From: Chaunax sp. Z400
Lineage: Eukaryota > Chordata > Actinopteri > Lophiiformes > Chaunacidae
DNA length: 64,000 bases
NCBI GenBank assembly: GCA_037577475.1
Contig: CM075194.1
Location: 24,404,492 to 24,468,491 of the forward strand
Reading direction: 5' to 3'
Positions 22,058 through 34,494 of this stretch are shown piece after piece; position 1 is the stretch's first letter; each line of letters opens with the position of its first letter. The notes under the pieces were generated by a model. That model was not told the DNA's origin and made no database searches. It worked only from the letters and a program-made list of their open reading frames with translations. The position numbers and the translations under genes were made by a program.

Positions 22058-22277
22058 ACCAAACAATTAGTAGTACTTGTGTGAATTACTGAGACACTTT
22101 TGTAATAGTACTGTGAAATATTTTTGAGACACTTTACCCCCCTCCTTTATTGTATTGTATTTTTAAAAATATTATTTCCCCTCCTCCTGCTGTGTTTTTT
22201 GTACACTGTGCTGCTGCAATATTGTAAATTTCCCCACTGTGGGACTAATAAAGGGATATCTTATCTTATCTTATCTT
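20698..22277 (+). mobile_element. 5'-truncated CR1/L2/Rex1-like LINE, copy 2
   Basis: Same family as 4341-6386 and very similar in sequence; starts at the position equivalent to 4790 of copy 1. Ends in (ATCTT)n. Units 2 and 3 have the empty site (CACAATTTACATGCAC). Private to unit 1, so a recent insertion. Confidence 0.93.
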
Positions 22278-22689
22278 ATTTACATGCACAAAAAGTCTTC
22301 AAGTCTTATAATCCTAAATACTTAACTGAACATGGAAGGTAATAACTTCATGCAGCTTTATTTAACAAGCCTAGTTTTGTCTATAGGTTGTGACAGTTCA
22401 AATAAGACCAGACTATAGTAGGACTTTACCTCCCATGCTGGATTACACAGGTCAGGATAGAGATCTGCATGTGCATACAGTATCTGAACCATACAAGCCA
22501 CAGGCTGGCCTTCTGGAAGGTTTTTTCCCTCTACCCTCCAACACAGACTTCAGATTTGTAATCCAAAAATATTCAGGGCAGTGGCAACAGAGACGTCTCC
22601 AGTATTTCTTTTACAGTTTTTTTTAATCAGACACTAGAAAAAGAGTGATTCATTTTTTAAGAACCCTTGAATCCTCTTTAGCAGTCATC
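22278..22689. other. Spacer between LINE copy 2 and minus-strand scrap, unit 1
   Basis: Shared with units 2 and 3. The plus-strand frame 22390-22626 recurs in all units but ends differently and shows no domain. No gene called. Confidence 0.45.
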
Positions 22690-22990
22690 GCCCAGGTACC
22701 ACCAATCATCAACATCTCCTTACCTTAAACCCAGAGGGTCTCCTGGTGGTGGAGCACTGGCAGGGACGTCTGGAGGTGTGCATTTGGACCACTACAGCGG
22801 GGACAGCATTCTTCCTGGCCAAACCACAGGTGCAGATTCAGTGTGTGGGGGAGTGTGTCATATGCTGACCTGATGATGAAGCTGAGCATTTCCTGTGGGA
22901 TCTTCCACAGGCCCTCCATGCCGATGTCTCTGCCAATGATGCCCTCCCACAATGATCATTGCCAGGTTGACTTTTGCGTGGGTTTTCCTT
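22690..22990 (-). mobile_element. Non-LTR retrotransposon scrap, minus strand, unit 1
   Basis: Minus-strand frame with EGLWKIPQEMLSFIIRSAYDTLP, LHLWFG and a Cys-Cys pair (CCPRCSG), a pattern seen in C-terminal parts of fish non-LTR polyproteins. Better preserved at 46991-46674 and 63704-63387. Exact family not determined. Confidence 0.5.
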
Positions 22991-23183
22991 TTGTTGTGTG
23001 TGGGACCTTGGTGCATTCTGTTTTTCACACATTAAAGAGTTTATCATACCATTTGAGGGAGATTTGAATGATTCCCACATTACTTAACAATCTTGTGTTA
23101 CAATCCATTGTCCTTTAAAAGTTTCAGAACGAAGTAGGAAGAACGAAGAAGTTTTATAATCAATGATATTCTCTTCACCTGTC

Positions 23184-23217
23184 AGTGGTTATAATGTTAT
23201 GGCTGATCGGTATGTCA
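23184..23217. repeat. Isolated Tc1/mariner-type terminal repeat, unit 1
   Basis: Short block with GGTTATAATGTTATGGCTGA, like terminal repeats of other fish Tc1-like elements. No partner repeat or transposase nearby. Also at 47221-47255 and 63932-63967. Confidence 0.4.
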
Positions 23218-23482
23218 GATTCTATGTCTTCAGACATTATAGAATCCCTGCCCTTCTGTCTGCTTCTCTTTTCTCCTGCTGACTGTACACTCTATAAACC
23301 TGAACATGACACATGATGTCTTTTTTTGTGTTTCTGTGTCTTCAGGACTGACGTTTCTCGGTACTGTGTGTATGAGGAGGGTCAGATGGTGAAAACGGTC
23401 TCCAGTCTGCAGAGTTACAGCACTCAGCCAAGGTATTTTAACAAATACACAGCAGCCCACTGGTTTGGCTGGATCTGAACAC

Positions 23483-24932
23483 CAGGGACGTGCACAGACA
23501 TTTTGGGGGGCAGGGGCTCAAGTGAGAAAAAGGGCAATTCTCGTAATTGTTTATAAGAAGTCTTAAATAAAAAGTTTAATATAGAAGTACATCTCAGACT
23601 TACTAACCAAATTATTTTAATACCCTCACACTCACACAATTGGTTTATACTCAACAGATTTCTACAAAACAATCGGTTCACACAGAGACAATGGTCTTTA
23701 GTATTCACTAGCTTTATAACAAGAGCAGGCAACAACAACAAAATAACACTTTAAAATCAACAAAAATCTTCACACAAAACTGAAAACACACAAACACACA
23801 TACACAAAATAACTGATGGTGACAAGGACCTACAATTCCCTCCTTTCACATTTGAGGAGGGCTGTCTGTATCATGTATTGATTAAGATCTACCAGCATAC
23901 AAAAAACTAGTAGAATGAATAATTATTAGATGAGGAGCCTACAATCAAAATGATGCAGTTACTACAGGCAAAAACATTGTTTTTTCATATACTTTTTATA
24001 CAATTTTGAAATTTTCCACTATTTTGCTTCCATGTCTTCTTTCACTCTAATGGACAGAAAACTTCCAAAATACAAATTTAGATGATGTTTGTTTTACTAC
24101 CCTCTGTCTGTTTGCATCTGTACAAACTGGTCTATTTCAACAGAACATTTCAGGGATAAATGCTGTCTTGATGTAAGAAATTAACTGGGGAAGTTCTGTG
24201 GTGATATGTTTTAGTTGTTTTTTTTATCCTATTCACCTGCAGTTCCTTCCCAAATGTATGTATATTAGCGCTTTTTAATTAGTTAACGCCTAATTTGCAT
24301 ATCAATGTGGGGAATTTTATAACAGTATTATATACAAATTTTACTGAATTACTTTCATTTGTAAATCTCCCCTTAAGTACAGTACATTAGCCTGTATGCC
24401 CATGATAAACTGCCTTAGCTAAACCTTAGCTAACTTACTACATTAGCTAGTTGCTAGCCAGCAAGACACAAGTTAACTATATTTGTTTTTGTCTTTTGGC
24501 TAATTAGCTGTAAACTTGAGGCACTGGTAGCTTAGTCCTTTGTTCATCTTCACTCACCTCCACACAAGCCAAGAAAAAGCACCACAACTGAGACAGGAGC
24601 TGAGAGCTGGGAGGTGCTGCCTGCTGTCTGACGTCACTGCAGAGAACAGCTGACTGTGTGCTCACCGCTGTGCAGGAGACGTGGAGGGAGGGAAGGTAGA
24701 CAGGGCATCGGACTCCACAAAGTCTAATCTCCCGACCTGATATTTTGATCTTTTATTCAATCAATATATTTGTTTGACAGGAAAGCTGTGTGCAAACAAG
24801 AATATATATACAGTATATACACAGTATATTCATTTATTTAAAAAAAACACCCCTGAAAAAGGGCACTTTCTCTCAAGGAAGAAAAAGGGCAGGTGCTCAA
24901 GCCCCTTTTATGTCTATGTGTGCAGATGCCTG
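23483..24932 (+). mobile_element. Non-autonomous hAT-like transposon (1450 bp)
   Basis: Flanked by an exact 8-bp target duplication CTGAACAC (23475-23482 and 24933-24940). Unit 2 has the single-copy empty site at 47514-47521. Ends are imperfect inverted repeats starting CAGG(G/C), with GGGGCTCAAG-like matches further in. No transposase frame found. Orientation arbitrary. Private to unit 1. Confidence 0.88.
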
Positions 24933-24999
24933 CTGAACACACATGCAGAACCCTGCCCGGACCAGAACTTCCAGCCATAGCCCAACATATGCCATAGAC

Positions 25000-26140
25000 C
25001 GGGGGTCGGCAACCCGCGGCTCCGGAGCTGCATGCGGCTCTTAAGCCCCTCTGCAATGGCTCCCTGTAGCTTTGACAAAAAATAACATGAAAATAAATAA
25101 CATAAATAAATAACACCTCCAGGGGGGAGGCGCTGAAACGATTTGCTGCTTGTCTTGAACATGTGAAAACTTTCCTGGAAAGCAACGGCCTCCCTTATCC
25201 CGAACTGAAAGATTCCGGTTGGCTGGAAAAGTTACACTTCATGGTGGATATGACAAGTCACCTAAACACACTGAATTAAAGTCTCCATGGAAAGGGAAGC
25301 TCGGCGCTGCAGATGCTGGGAGATGTTTTGGCGTTTGAGCGCAAAATGACGGTGTTCACTGGAAGTGTTCTCACTTCCCCTCCCTGAGAGAGTTCAAAAG
25401 AGAACATCATCACATAAATTGAGTATTTGCAGCGTGTGATCACCATAATGCAAACTTCATTTGGGTAAAGATTCAAATTCAAAAGCCTGACAGCTGATCT
25501 GGAAGATGTCGCCCGTCAGAAGGCTGTTCTCGACACACAAATGGAGCGATATTGAAAACCTCCCAAACCCGACAAACTTGTGTTTGAGACATGGAATGCC
25601 ATTCCCGACACTTATTTGAACATGAAGATGTATGCATTTGTGTCCTGTCCATCTTTGGATCCACATACTTATGCGAGCAGGTCTTCTAAGGATGAAATAC
25701 AAACAGTCCAAGTATCGCTGCAGCCTCACAGATGACAGCCTGCAGTCAGTGCTTTTTTCCCCTCTTCATAAGAGTTTGGTGTTTTCCTTTGAATAGAATA
25801 GAATAGAATAACACTTTATTAATGCCCTGAGGGGGAAATTCAGGGTGTCAAAGCAGGACGGTGTACAGAGTAAGATAGAAATAAAGTGCATGATGAACAA
25901 TGAATTAAAAACATTCAAGCAATAATAATAATAAGCATTAAAAACACCTCCATCCACACAGCACAAAACATGAAAAACTACCACAAAAAATGCAATGATT
26001 GGTTTAACATCACCTAATAAAAATGACAATATATATATTCTTCATTTTAAAGGACAAATATGTATTGTGGCTCTAGACAAATTATATTTGATGGGGGGGA
26101 GCAAAATGGCTCCTTTGATAGTAAATGTTGCCGACCCCTG
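25000..26140 (+). mobile_element. hAT transposon with transposase remnant (1141 bp)
   Basis: Terminal repeats GGGGTCGGCAACC and GTTGCCGACCCC; exact 8-bp target duplication CCATAGAC (24992-24999, 26141-26148), with the empty site in unit 2 at 47555-47562. Around 25640-25740 a frameshifted remnant of the hAT C-terminal dimerisation region is legible (FGSTYLCEQVF, then KYKQSKYRCSLTDDSLQS). Internally deleted and inactive. A retroposon tail is nested at 25792-26020. Confidence 0.88.
25792..26020 (-). mobile_element. Retroposon 3' tail nested in hAT element
   Basis: On the minus strand it ends in GCATTAATAAAGTGTTATTC followed by a (TATTC)n-like tail (25792-25811), the layout of a 5'-truncated CR1/L2/Rex1-like LINE or dependent SINE 3' end. 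No coding part remains. Confidence 0.6.
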
Positions 26141-27246
26141 CCATAGACCAACCATAGTCCAACACTAACTCAGCTCACTGTGATGTGTGTTCTCTCTGAT
26201 GCATGCAAAAACACACACAATAGTAATGTGCAGATCAGCTCTGAGTTGATCTGAATCCACATGTATGCATAAATCATCCACCAGCCGCCCACCCTAACAA
26301 ATGCTTTTCTCTCATTTAAAAACCCACACCTGCATGGGGGGTTTCACTGCACCAATACTGGACCCTGTCGGCAAAGTGGACGTTAAAATTATACGTAGCT
26401 TTTCAGGTGGTTTCTTTATTGTGTGTTGTGTTAATGATTTCCTTTAATTAGAGATGCTGCTTTGAGTATTTTAATGTTTCCATGTGCATAGTAATGTCAC
26501 TGCAGCAAATATAAACTTCTCCTTTTTATTGTGCTGCCAGGATTACATCAGAGCTGCAGGCTGTGCATCATGGTTCGTTGTCAGACATGGTGTGTTTCTA
26601 TCTGGGCTGCAGTTTTGGCTTTGAGAGAATTCAGAATTACATTTAATTCACCAGAATTGGTGCATTAAATGTCAGAAAATGGGGGTCAATGCCAGTCACA
26701 ATCTCCTAAAGCCCAAGGTGACAGCTTCAGATGTCTTGTTGTGTTTGACCAACAGTATTCAGGCTCCAGTGATATAAAACAGAGAATATTCCATATACTA
26801 GCTTTAGATGAGCTGAACACAATGAATTTTAATTTTAACTTCACCTGAAAAATGGCTTCATTGAATAATCAGTTAAAAATAGTTTCTGCTTATTGCTGTT
26901 CAATTTTTGTATTTGATCGACTCCTTGTTTTACCTGTTTGACATAAAACAGATTAAAAATGGATCAAATATAATAGATGTATAATAGTCTGTTTGAGAGT
27001 TTAGAGTGAAGCATCTTAATGAGACCATGTGATCATTTGGACGGTACACTGTTAATGTGTCTGCTAACAATAATCATATTGTGTTTGTGTGTCAGACTGC
27101 AGCTCCCTGTGTTCCTGCTGGAGTGTTTCACTGCCCTCTAGTGGTCACTATGCGTCCTATTCCAGCTGGCATGTTGGATGCAGCAGTGGAAATCACTCAC
27201 CTCAACCCGACTGCACATGGAGCTCCTGTTCACATAGGAGAGCCAG

Positions 27247-27530
<284 letters not shown>

Positions 27531-27710
27531 TTTCTCTTTCTCCTTCAGGAGGAGTCGATCCTTTCTGCTCTGGTGAGATTTGGGATAAGAAGTGGGAAAA
27601 CTGGTCACCTGGCTATGGAGGTGGATGGTTTGACCTTTCACCCCACTCACTCTGACATCATCACCAGACTACTGGAGGTCACACTGGGCTCCGTCACTCT
27701 GACACCATGA

Positions 27711-29270
27711 TGAGCAGTATATTTAAAAGAGGAATTAATCTCTGGTAATGTAACACATAGAGCCATTCATTGTAGCCAGAGCGAGACATTCATTAATAAA
27801 ATCAGCTATAAAGGTCATTTCCTCATATCTTCTTCAATGTTAAGGGAAAATAGAGACGTCTTCTTTATTTTTGGGTCAATAATTTCTATTAATTTTAACC
27901 TAGAAAGTATTTTAATAAAGGCACAGCAGGTCACCTGAACATGTGATATTCATCCATAGTTAAACATACATAGTAACATATAGAAGTTTCCAATCATGAA
28001 TTCATAATGATTTTGTTTTTTTCAAGGAATTCAGTCTGTAAATCATCACCTGCTTATAAAATCAAAACAAGTAAATTCAAATTACTTTCCCACAATCTGT
28101 TGTCTGTTTTCTATAATTATCTCCAAATAAAAGAATCTCTGACTGTATGAAAGTCTCTCAATAACCTTTAGATTCTCTGGGTGTCTGATATTTATTGAAT
28201 ACTTTTCACCACACGAGTCAACACATCCAACTTTATACAAGACAGCTTCATTTAAAGAACACATTTCTAACACAGACAATTCAAAGTGCTTATTTTCACT
28301 TTATATCACTTCTACAATCACTTTCTCTTATTGGCATTAATGAAAATATGTTCCATTAAAATGGAATAAGTGTACCATTTGTTAAATAACATATTACACA
28401 TTTAAGCAAATCACCATGTTCTTATTTAAGCTACTAGACCTATATGAAACTACGAGGAACATTATTAACCTTCCAAAACAGATCATGAATCAAACAATGA
28501 TTAAAATTTCAGTTTCTCATGAAGAAGACATGACCTTGAATTCAGCGATGAATGGATTTGCCAAAGAGGTTGGAAGTGACAGGAAAATAGTAATAAGGGA
28601 GTGCAATGAAAGCTAGTGACACAGTACAGAAACCACCAGTTATATTGATACCATAAGCTGTTAAGATCTGCATGCAGTGTTGCTGCATCAGGACACTCAT
28701 AGGAGGCATGAGTGCAGGGTGGGTTCACATGAGACCATAAGAGATTCTGGGTGACAGGGTACTGAGGACCATGAGCGCTGCTTGCTCTTGCTAAGTATGA
28801 ATGCTGATGGCAAAAACAATATACCTGTAGCAATTAGCAGAATGGGATGACAATTATATACTTTACCAGATACAACATTGACAATGAAGTGATTAGAGGA
28901 AACAGTAAAGATTATGCAATGACCAATACAATAAAATATGGCAATTACCAGTGAAAGAATATACCTTATCAGCAAATTACACCTCAAGTAGCTGCTACAC
29001 TCAAATGTTTCATGTTATGACATTAGTATTTAGTATTTTATGTTTATGTTGCAATGACAGTACTGCATAACAATTATTTTAACATTTTTAACGTTTCTTA
29101 CATTGAATTTATTTTTGTATTGGTACTCCTATTCTTTAATTTAACTGTAAATTGAATGGATCGTGTTTCCAATATTATTAAATTTCCAGGTGGAATAAAG
29201 GGAGGACGATTGTCCCTTTATAATGATTTTAAACACGAGTTTTGAATAAGTACCATCAGCTACAGCGGAA
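27711..29270. other. Non-coding stretch, unit 2
   Basis: Counterpart of 1075-2640. No gene recognised. Confidence 0.55.
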
Positions 29271-29276
29271 CAAAAA

Positions 29277-29423
29277 AGTTAGATCACTTCCTTGTCGGAA
29301 CTTTAACTGCGGGACATTGAGCGGAAGTCAACAACACAAGTACCGTCAGCTTCATGTGTGCGGTGAACTAAGTGGAAGTTGATATTATATTTGTTTCGCA
29401 GCCACTTATTTCAGCAAACAAAA
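29277..29423 (+). promoter_or_regulatory. Candidate zinc-finger gene promoter, unit 2
   Basis: All three ETS-like motifs are present: CACTTCC (29285-29291), GCGGAAGT (29321-29328) and GTGGAAGT (29372-29379). No TATA box seen. Inferred from motif and position. Confidence 0.42.
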
Positions 29424-29559
29424 ATGTCTGCAGATAAATATTTGAGCGAGTTTCTGAAAAAGCGACTAAACGCTGCTAATGAAGAAATATTTGGACCTTT
29501 TAAAAAAAACGGACTGCAGGATATCGTCTGGAAACCTGAATTAAAGTTACACCGGATAG
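29424..29559 (+). CDS. C2H2 zinc-finger gene exon 1, unit 2 (intact)
   Basis: 136-nt coding exon from ATG, 45 codons plus one base, to an ATAG/GTAAAT donor. The phase-1 end fits the phase-1 acceptor of exon 2 at 37202, giving D-RPQRHICKEE at the join as in other fish family members. The encoded segment is a short amphipathic, Lys/Glu-rich helix (SEFLKKRLNAANEEIFGPF), the family N-terminal exon in which a LKKRL...AAxEEIF core recurs. Differs from unit 3 by an Asn for Thr at residue 29 and a Leu for Trp at residue 7. This is the only copy with both exons open. Confidence 0.82.
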
Positions 29560-30349
29560 GTAAATAAACTTCATTGTTTTATTATAACAAAACAGATAAA
29601 TTTGAGTGTCAAATAATCCAGACTGTTTGAATATAAAACGCTGCCAGGGTTTCCTCTACCATTGTACAGGCCTGGCGGGCTGCCAGACCAACGAGACCCC
29701 CGTCAGGCAAAAACAGGTCAAAAATATTTTTTTATATGCCACCTATCGCCATTCTCGTTCATTTGACAATAATCGTTTGCATTTGATCGTTTTGCTTCTG
29801 TGCTGCGCTGTGTTTGGGTGGGTGGAATGAAATCTCGTGCTGCGTGACTCTTTGTTCAACACGGTAGTTTTCTGATAACGTCAACCAACCCGACAGAAGA
29901 TGGCAAACGCGGCCGCCATCTTACGTAGGAAACATGCGCTCGCCTGAACAAAAGCTTTGACAAAGCCTGTATTCGAAGCTAAATTAGGCATTTATTTGAA
30001 GAATAAGTCGATCTACATTTGAAAATCGTTGTCAATTCGTAAAAATCGTTTCTTTATGCATATATTCATGAGACTGTTTACTAACAAATATGCGATAAGG
30101 CACTAATATCGTGTTTAAAATAATGATACATAACTTTTATTTATTTGATGCGCATTTAGTACTAATAAAAGCACTATCACTTGCTAATAAACAAATTTCA
30201 ACATTATCATGCAGTCCAGTTGATCATATTAGTATGAAAAGTATGTGCTGATTTACAAGTGTACATTATGGCTTCGTTCTGTTGATAAGAAGTACATGTA
30301 ACATTTTCGTAAAAGAAATAAATAACATTTGATGATATGGCCATTATAC
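29560..30349 (+). other. Start of intron 1, unit 2
   Basis: Intron sequence conserved with the other units; includes the YY1-like inverted pair. Confidence 0.55.
29897..29922. promoter_or_regulatory. Inverted pair of YY1-like motifs, unit 2
   Basis: AAGATGGC (29897-29904) and GCCATCTT (29915-29922), identical to the other units, with a GCGGCCGC in the spacer. Confidence 0.4.
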
Positions 30350-30572
30350 CTCTATATATTTAATAATTTTATCACCCATTTGTAAATGATCTGGCAGATC
30401 AAAAACAGATGGTTCTGCATGATCCCAAACGTGGATCGTCTGCCCAGTGCCGTCAAAGTCGGCTTCAGTAAAATGATCGCTACAGATGCGATCGTGCCCC
30501 TTGGGGGACCAGCCTTCATCTCTTCTCATCAGAAATGCCCATCGGGCATGCCTGTTGGGATCACTTGGGAAT
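30350..30572 (-). CDS. THAP-domain exon, minus strand, unit 2
   Basis: Protein-identical to the unit 1 exon, with the same acceptor and possible GTATAA donor. Contains the THAP signature residues FPSDP, W, RICSDHF and PSVF. The frame can also run on to a stop at 30344. Its first exon was not found. Confidence 0.6.
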
Positions 30573-32399
30573 CTTAAAGATTGGGTTAGAATTATCAGAC
30601 TGTGTAGAGCCGTATTGACTTTCTGGTGAATTGTTGCTGTTCTGTGGGGAGAATACAAGACACAGAGTCATACTAGGGCTAACTGTGTGTCTTATCTTGT
30701 AAATTACTGTCTTGATGCACATTGGAATACATTTATGAAGCAGACTGTTATTTCTCAAAATAACCTATGAAACGATATTCCTTCCCAACTACCGACAACC
30801 TTTCTGCAGGTTGCATGAACTCACTCTATGTCTGATCTTGTAGTGTAACACTAAAAGAAGACCGATTTTCTGACTGAGAAACTGTTTAAAAATCAAGTGA
30901 CATATGTGCACAAGACAGCACAGTGTTTCCCACAGGTTGAGAATTTACTTGTGGTGTGACGGACGGGTTCACTAATAAACTAGTCATAAAAAAGTTTATC
31001 ACTTGCTCCATTTATTGCTAACGAATAATCACTCTAAATATCTTATTTATTTGATGAACATGTCAAAATAAATAATTTACATAATAACAACAACACAACA
31101 CTAACTCACATTGTGTCCCTTAAATACCCTACTTTGTGTCATTTAGTGCTTTTGTCATGTGCCTAGTTGCACAGTTGGCATTCCCTGTTTGAACATTTGA
31201 CTTTTCTTGGTTTGTAAAAAAACATTTCTAACCTGTCTGTATGGGTCTGCTTCAGGGGCAGGTCCAGTTATTGAGATTCTGAGGCCTGCAGCCAGGTGCT
31301 CTCCTTTAAGCTTGTTCCTTAGATCAGTTAAACTAACATAACCATTTGAAAGACAGCACAGCAGAAAATGTGCACATTGTGCTCTTTCATGGTTGAAAAT
31401 CACTTACTCTGTTCATTGTTGAGAAGTCTCACTCACAATTCACAACAGTTTAAAGAATCTTTTATTTAACAAATACAGAGAGTAGAAAATATCAAACAAT
31501 GTGCTTTGGTTAATACATGCCTGAGTCCTGTTTTAAATAACTATAATAATAATAATAATTTCAATATAATATAAAATCTAATAATTATTTACATTACAGT
31601 AAGTATTATCAAACTTATTTGACAGAATTACAGGAAGTATTGGTCAGGAGGAGCTATTCATCAATCCGATGTGCTAAGAATTAAATGCTTAAAACAAATT
31701 GTTGCTTACAGCCCTAATTAAACAAACCATGCTTTGTGAGATAAAGCCAGGGCTTGAATGGTGGCATTTGAAGCCCCTCAGGGTTCCACCCAGATTTGCA
31801 GTGCTTGGGATCTTCAGAAATTGAGTGCCTTATGTTTAGAATCAACAATACTTGACTGATAAATTGTCACACTAAGTGTCTCTGGAATAGTGGGATACCT
31901 GCAGCTGTGGTGTTTGCTGGCCCTGCTGATTTAGCCTCCCCACTTGTCCCTGCTTCCTCTGTCTCTCCACTCTGCCCTGCTGTGTCGCCACTTGTCCTTG
32001 CCATTTCTCTAACTGACATCTGGGATGACTATTTAGATCTTTTACAATTCTTACACCTGGTTATTTTCCTTATTAAACAGAAAATTCATCATTTCGAATT
32101 CACGTTTCTCTGTTTCACGAAACTGAAACAAGCTTAATGACCATGTTAACTGTAAAACACCACTGGACACAGAAAATAAACCTCACCGCGACCGTCTGGG
32201 TTCGTCTTTTCACTGTTCCAACAATCACCAATTCTGGTTTGATTGAAATAAACCGTTAATTCACAGAGTAATTCTTAACACCAGTTTTCCCTGCTGCCGC
32301 TCTTTGCTGTTACTGCCTCATTCATGCTAATATTACTGGGGTATATTCATATTCCAACCCTATTTGCATCCTGCCTGTGCTGCTCCCTGGCTAACCCTA
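30573..32399. other. Intronic stretch, unit 2
   Basis: Shared with unit 1 to about 31747. The block 31748-32336, shared with unit 3 only, has AATAAA-type signals (32176, 32247) and a fortuitous frame (31907-32137). It could be an old LTR, but I cannot show ends. No gene called. Confidence 0.45.
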
Positions 32400-33350
32400 A
32401 CAATTTTTCTAATTATGATCGATAAACAAAAGAAGTAAATAAAAAAAGATAAACATTTCAGATCTTTAGCATTAAGAAGAGGCACTGTCTCAGGTCTATA
32501 TAAGATGATCCACTCTTTCCAAAATCCCCATTTCCGGACTCAGACCAAGTGGGAGCAAAGACTTGAGGGTATCAATTACTTCCACAGAATTGGAGCAAAT
32601 ATGGAGAGATTCTGCAAAAATTTCCAAATCAGTCCGACATAGAGTTATACACTTAAAGATTCTTCATCCAACTTATATCACCCCCTCTAAAATTAAAAAG
32701 ATAGACTCAAGTCTTGCTGACCTATGTTGGCATGGTTGTGGTCAAGTAGGGACGTTGATTCACATGTCATGGCACTGCCCTGCAGTAAACTGTTTTTGGA
32801 CTGAAGTGTTTCACTGCATTTCAAGATTACTGGAAACGTATATCTCTGCTTGTCCAGTGGTCAGCCTATTGGGGAAGAAGGTTGCACAGATAAGGTCAAA
32901 AGAAGACAGGAAAATATTAAACTTGGCTTTTATGGCTGATTCTGTTAAACTGGAAGATTCGTAAACCAAAATGTTTTTCTATAGAATCATGGTTAGAGGA
33001 ATTTCTTGACCACCTCAGCATGGAACGTGTGGCCTATTTGATAAGTGAAAATAAATACAATTTTGGAAGAAATTTGGAACAGATTGGAAACAAATTTATG
33101 TTCAACAAATATCAATCAACAAATAAGAGACTAAATAGGACAACTCTGTCTTCCCTTATACATGCAGACCACGGGATACATGGATGTTGAAATGAATGTT
33201 TGAGGAGCTATACTGCATTCCCCCATCCTTCCACCCCACAATATCTTTGGTTTTTGTGTAGTAGAATTTATTCTTAGTTTATATGGAATTCTATATTTAT
33301 GGATCTTGTTTATTTCCTTTGTATTGTATTTCCAAGTTTAAAAAAAAAGT
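32400..33350 (+). mobile_element. L1/Tx1-like LINE ORF2 3' part, unit 2
   Basis: The open part is 32563-32964, with the Cys/His cluster DLCWHGCG and HMSWHCP; the downstream continuation is broken. Shorter at its 5' side than the unit 1 copy. Confidence 0.7.
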
Positions 33351-34494
33351 GCTTAGCTATCTAGCCAATTAATCAATACACCACTCTAGCTAGCCAGTCC
33401 AACTAGCTACACACGAGTTAAAACACGATGTGTATAGAACGTAACGTTAACACACAGGCAATCTTTTAACACGTCTAATACAAACCAAGCTGCAAGACAT
33501 GATGATTTTTATTATCGAGTTAAGAAAAAAAGTTACTTACCTCAAAAACTCAGATGCGGCCAGTCTCCGTCTGAATTTGACATAACGTTGCCGAATAAAA
33601 CGGCCTGTCACACACGTCTGGCAAGCACATTACCTTGAGAAAGCTCCATCCATTGGTCCACAGGTCTGTGTGCATCTCCCCAGCGCTGAGGACTAGTGTG
33701 CATTATGAAAAGACAATTGCGCGCAGGCTGTTGCTTGCTTCTACCTGGGTGGGTCTTAATTTACCCCCAGGTCTCGAGCTTTGTCCATACAAATACCCTG
33801 GCGATGCATGGAAAGATGAACCAACATTATGGCCAAGTGTAGAGCATGGTGATATTTACTGCTACTTTACCCTATGAGACCTACATTTCCGTTTTTACCT
33901 TCCATTGTGCTTTGCCTCATTATGTTGGAATTTTTTACAGTATCATCAAATGCTACAGATTCAGATTCTGCACAACCTCAGCTAACTGTGTGTCACTCAA
34001 TAAAGACTTCTTTACACTATAATAGGGTATATTAGATCATAAAACAAAAAGAAACAAAAGAAAACGGACCTTGAATCTTCAGGTTTTATTGAAAAAAAAA
34101 CACTGCAAATCATAATAACAAAAGAAAATCCTGACACATAAAGTTGCACAAATTTATTTAGGATGTGCTGGAAGTGTTTTGAACTTTCAAAGTTTTCTGT
34201 TCTTGAGTTATGCCCATTACGTTAGGCAGTGTCCATAGACGTTTTTATTCAGGAATTGTCTTTCTTTTGATACTAATGCATACATCTCAAGGTGATATGC
34301 ATGATGGCAGTTTCTCAGTTTTACACAGAGGGGACTGTCTCTTGAAGTCTCTGGAAGGTGGAGAACCTGGAGGGGTTGTTTCTGTAGGAGGGGATATTTG
34401 TGGCTCATTGGGAGGACCTGTCTGTCGTTCCTCCTTCTCCTCCTTCTCCTAGCACTCTTTTGGCACCTTTATTCATCATCAACTCTACAACATA
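33351..34494. other. Intronic stretch, unit 2
   Basis: Shared with unit 3; includes the minus-strand GAG/GTAAGT site near 33543. No gene recognised. Confidence 0.45.

Larger units (their letters stand above)
1..26699. repeat. Tandem segmental duplication, unit 1
   Basis: The first bases of the window recur at 26700 and 48513, and nearly all of this unit has a collinear match in unit 2. Relative to units 2 and 3 it carries private insertions: a SINE (785-1026), a LINE (4341-6386), a second LINE (20698-22277) and two hAT elements (23483-24932, 25000-26140). It shares the gypsy element only with unit 2. Its intron between about 7.1 and 10.8 kb is structurally different from the other two units. 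The unit edge is set by the window start and is not a biological boundary. Confidence 0.95.

Noticed and set aside
31748..32336. Possible LTR shared by units 2 and 3
   Set aside because: It has AATAAA-like signals, but no terminal TG/CA or target repeats could be defined; unit 1 may simply have lost it.
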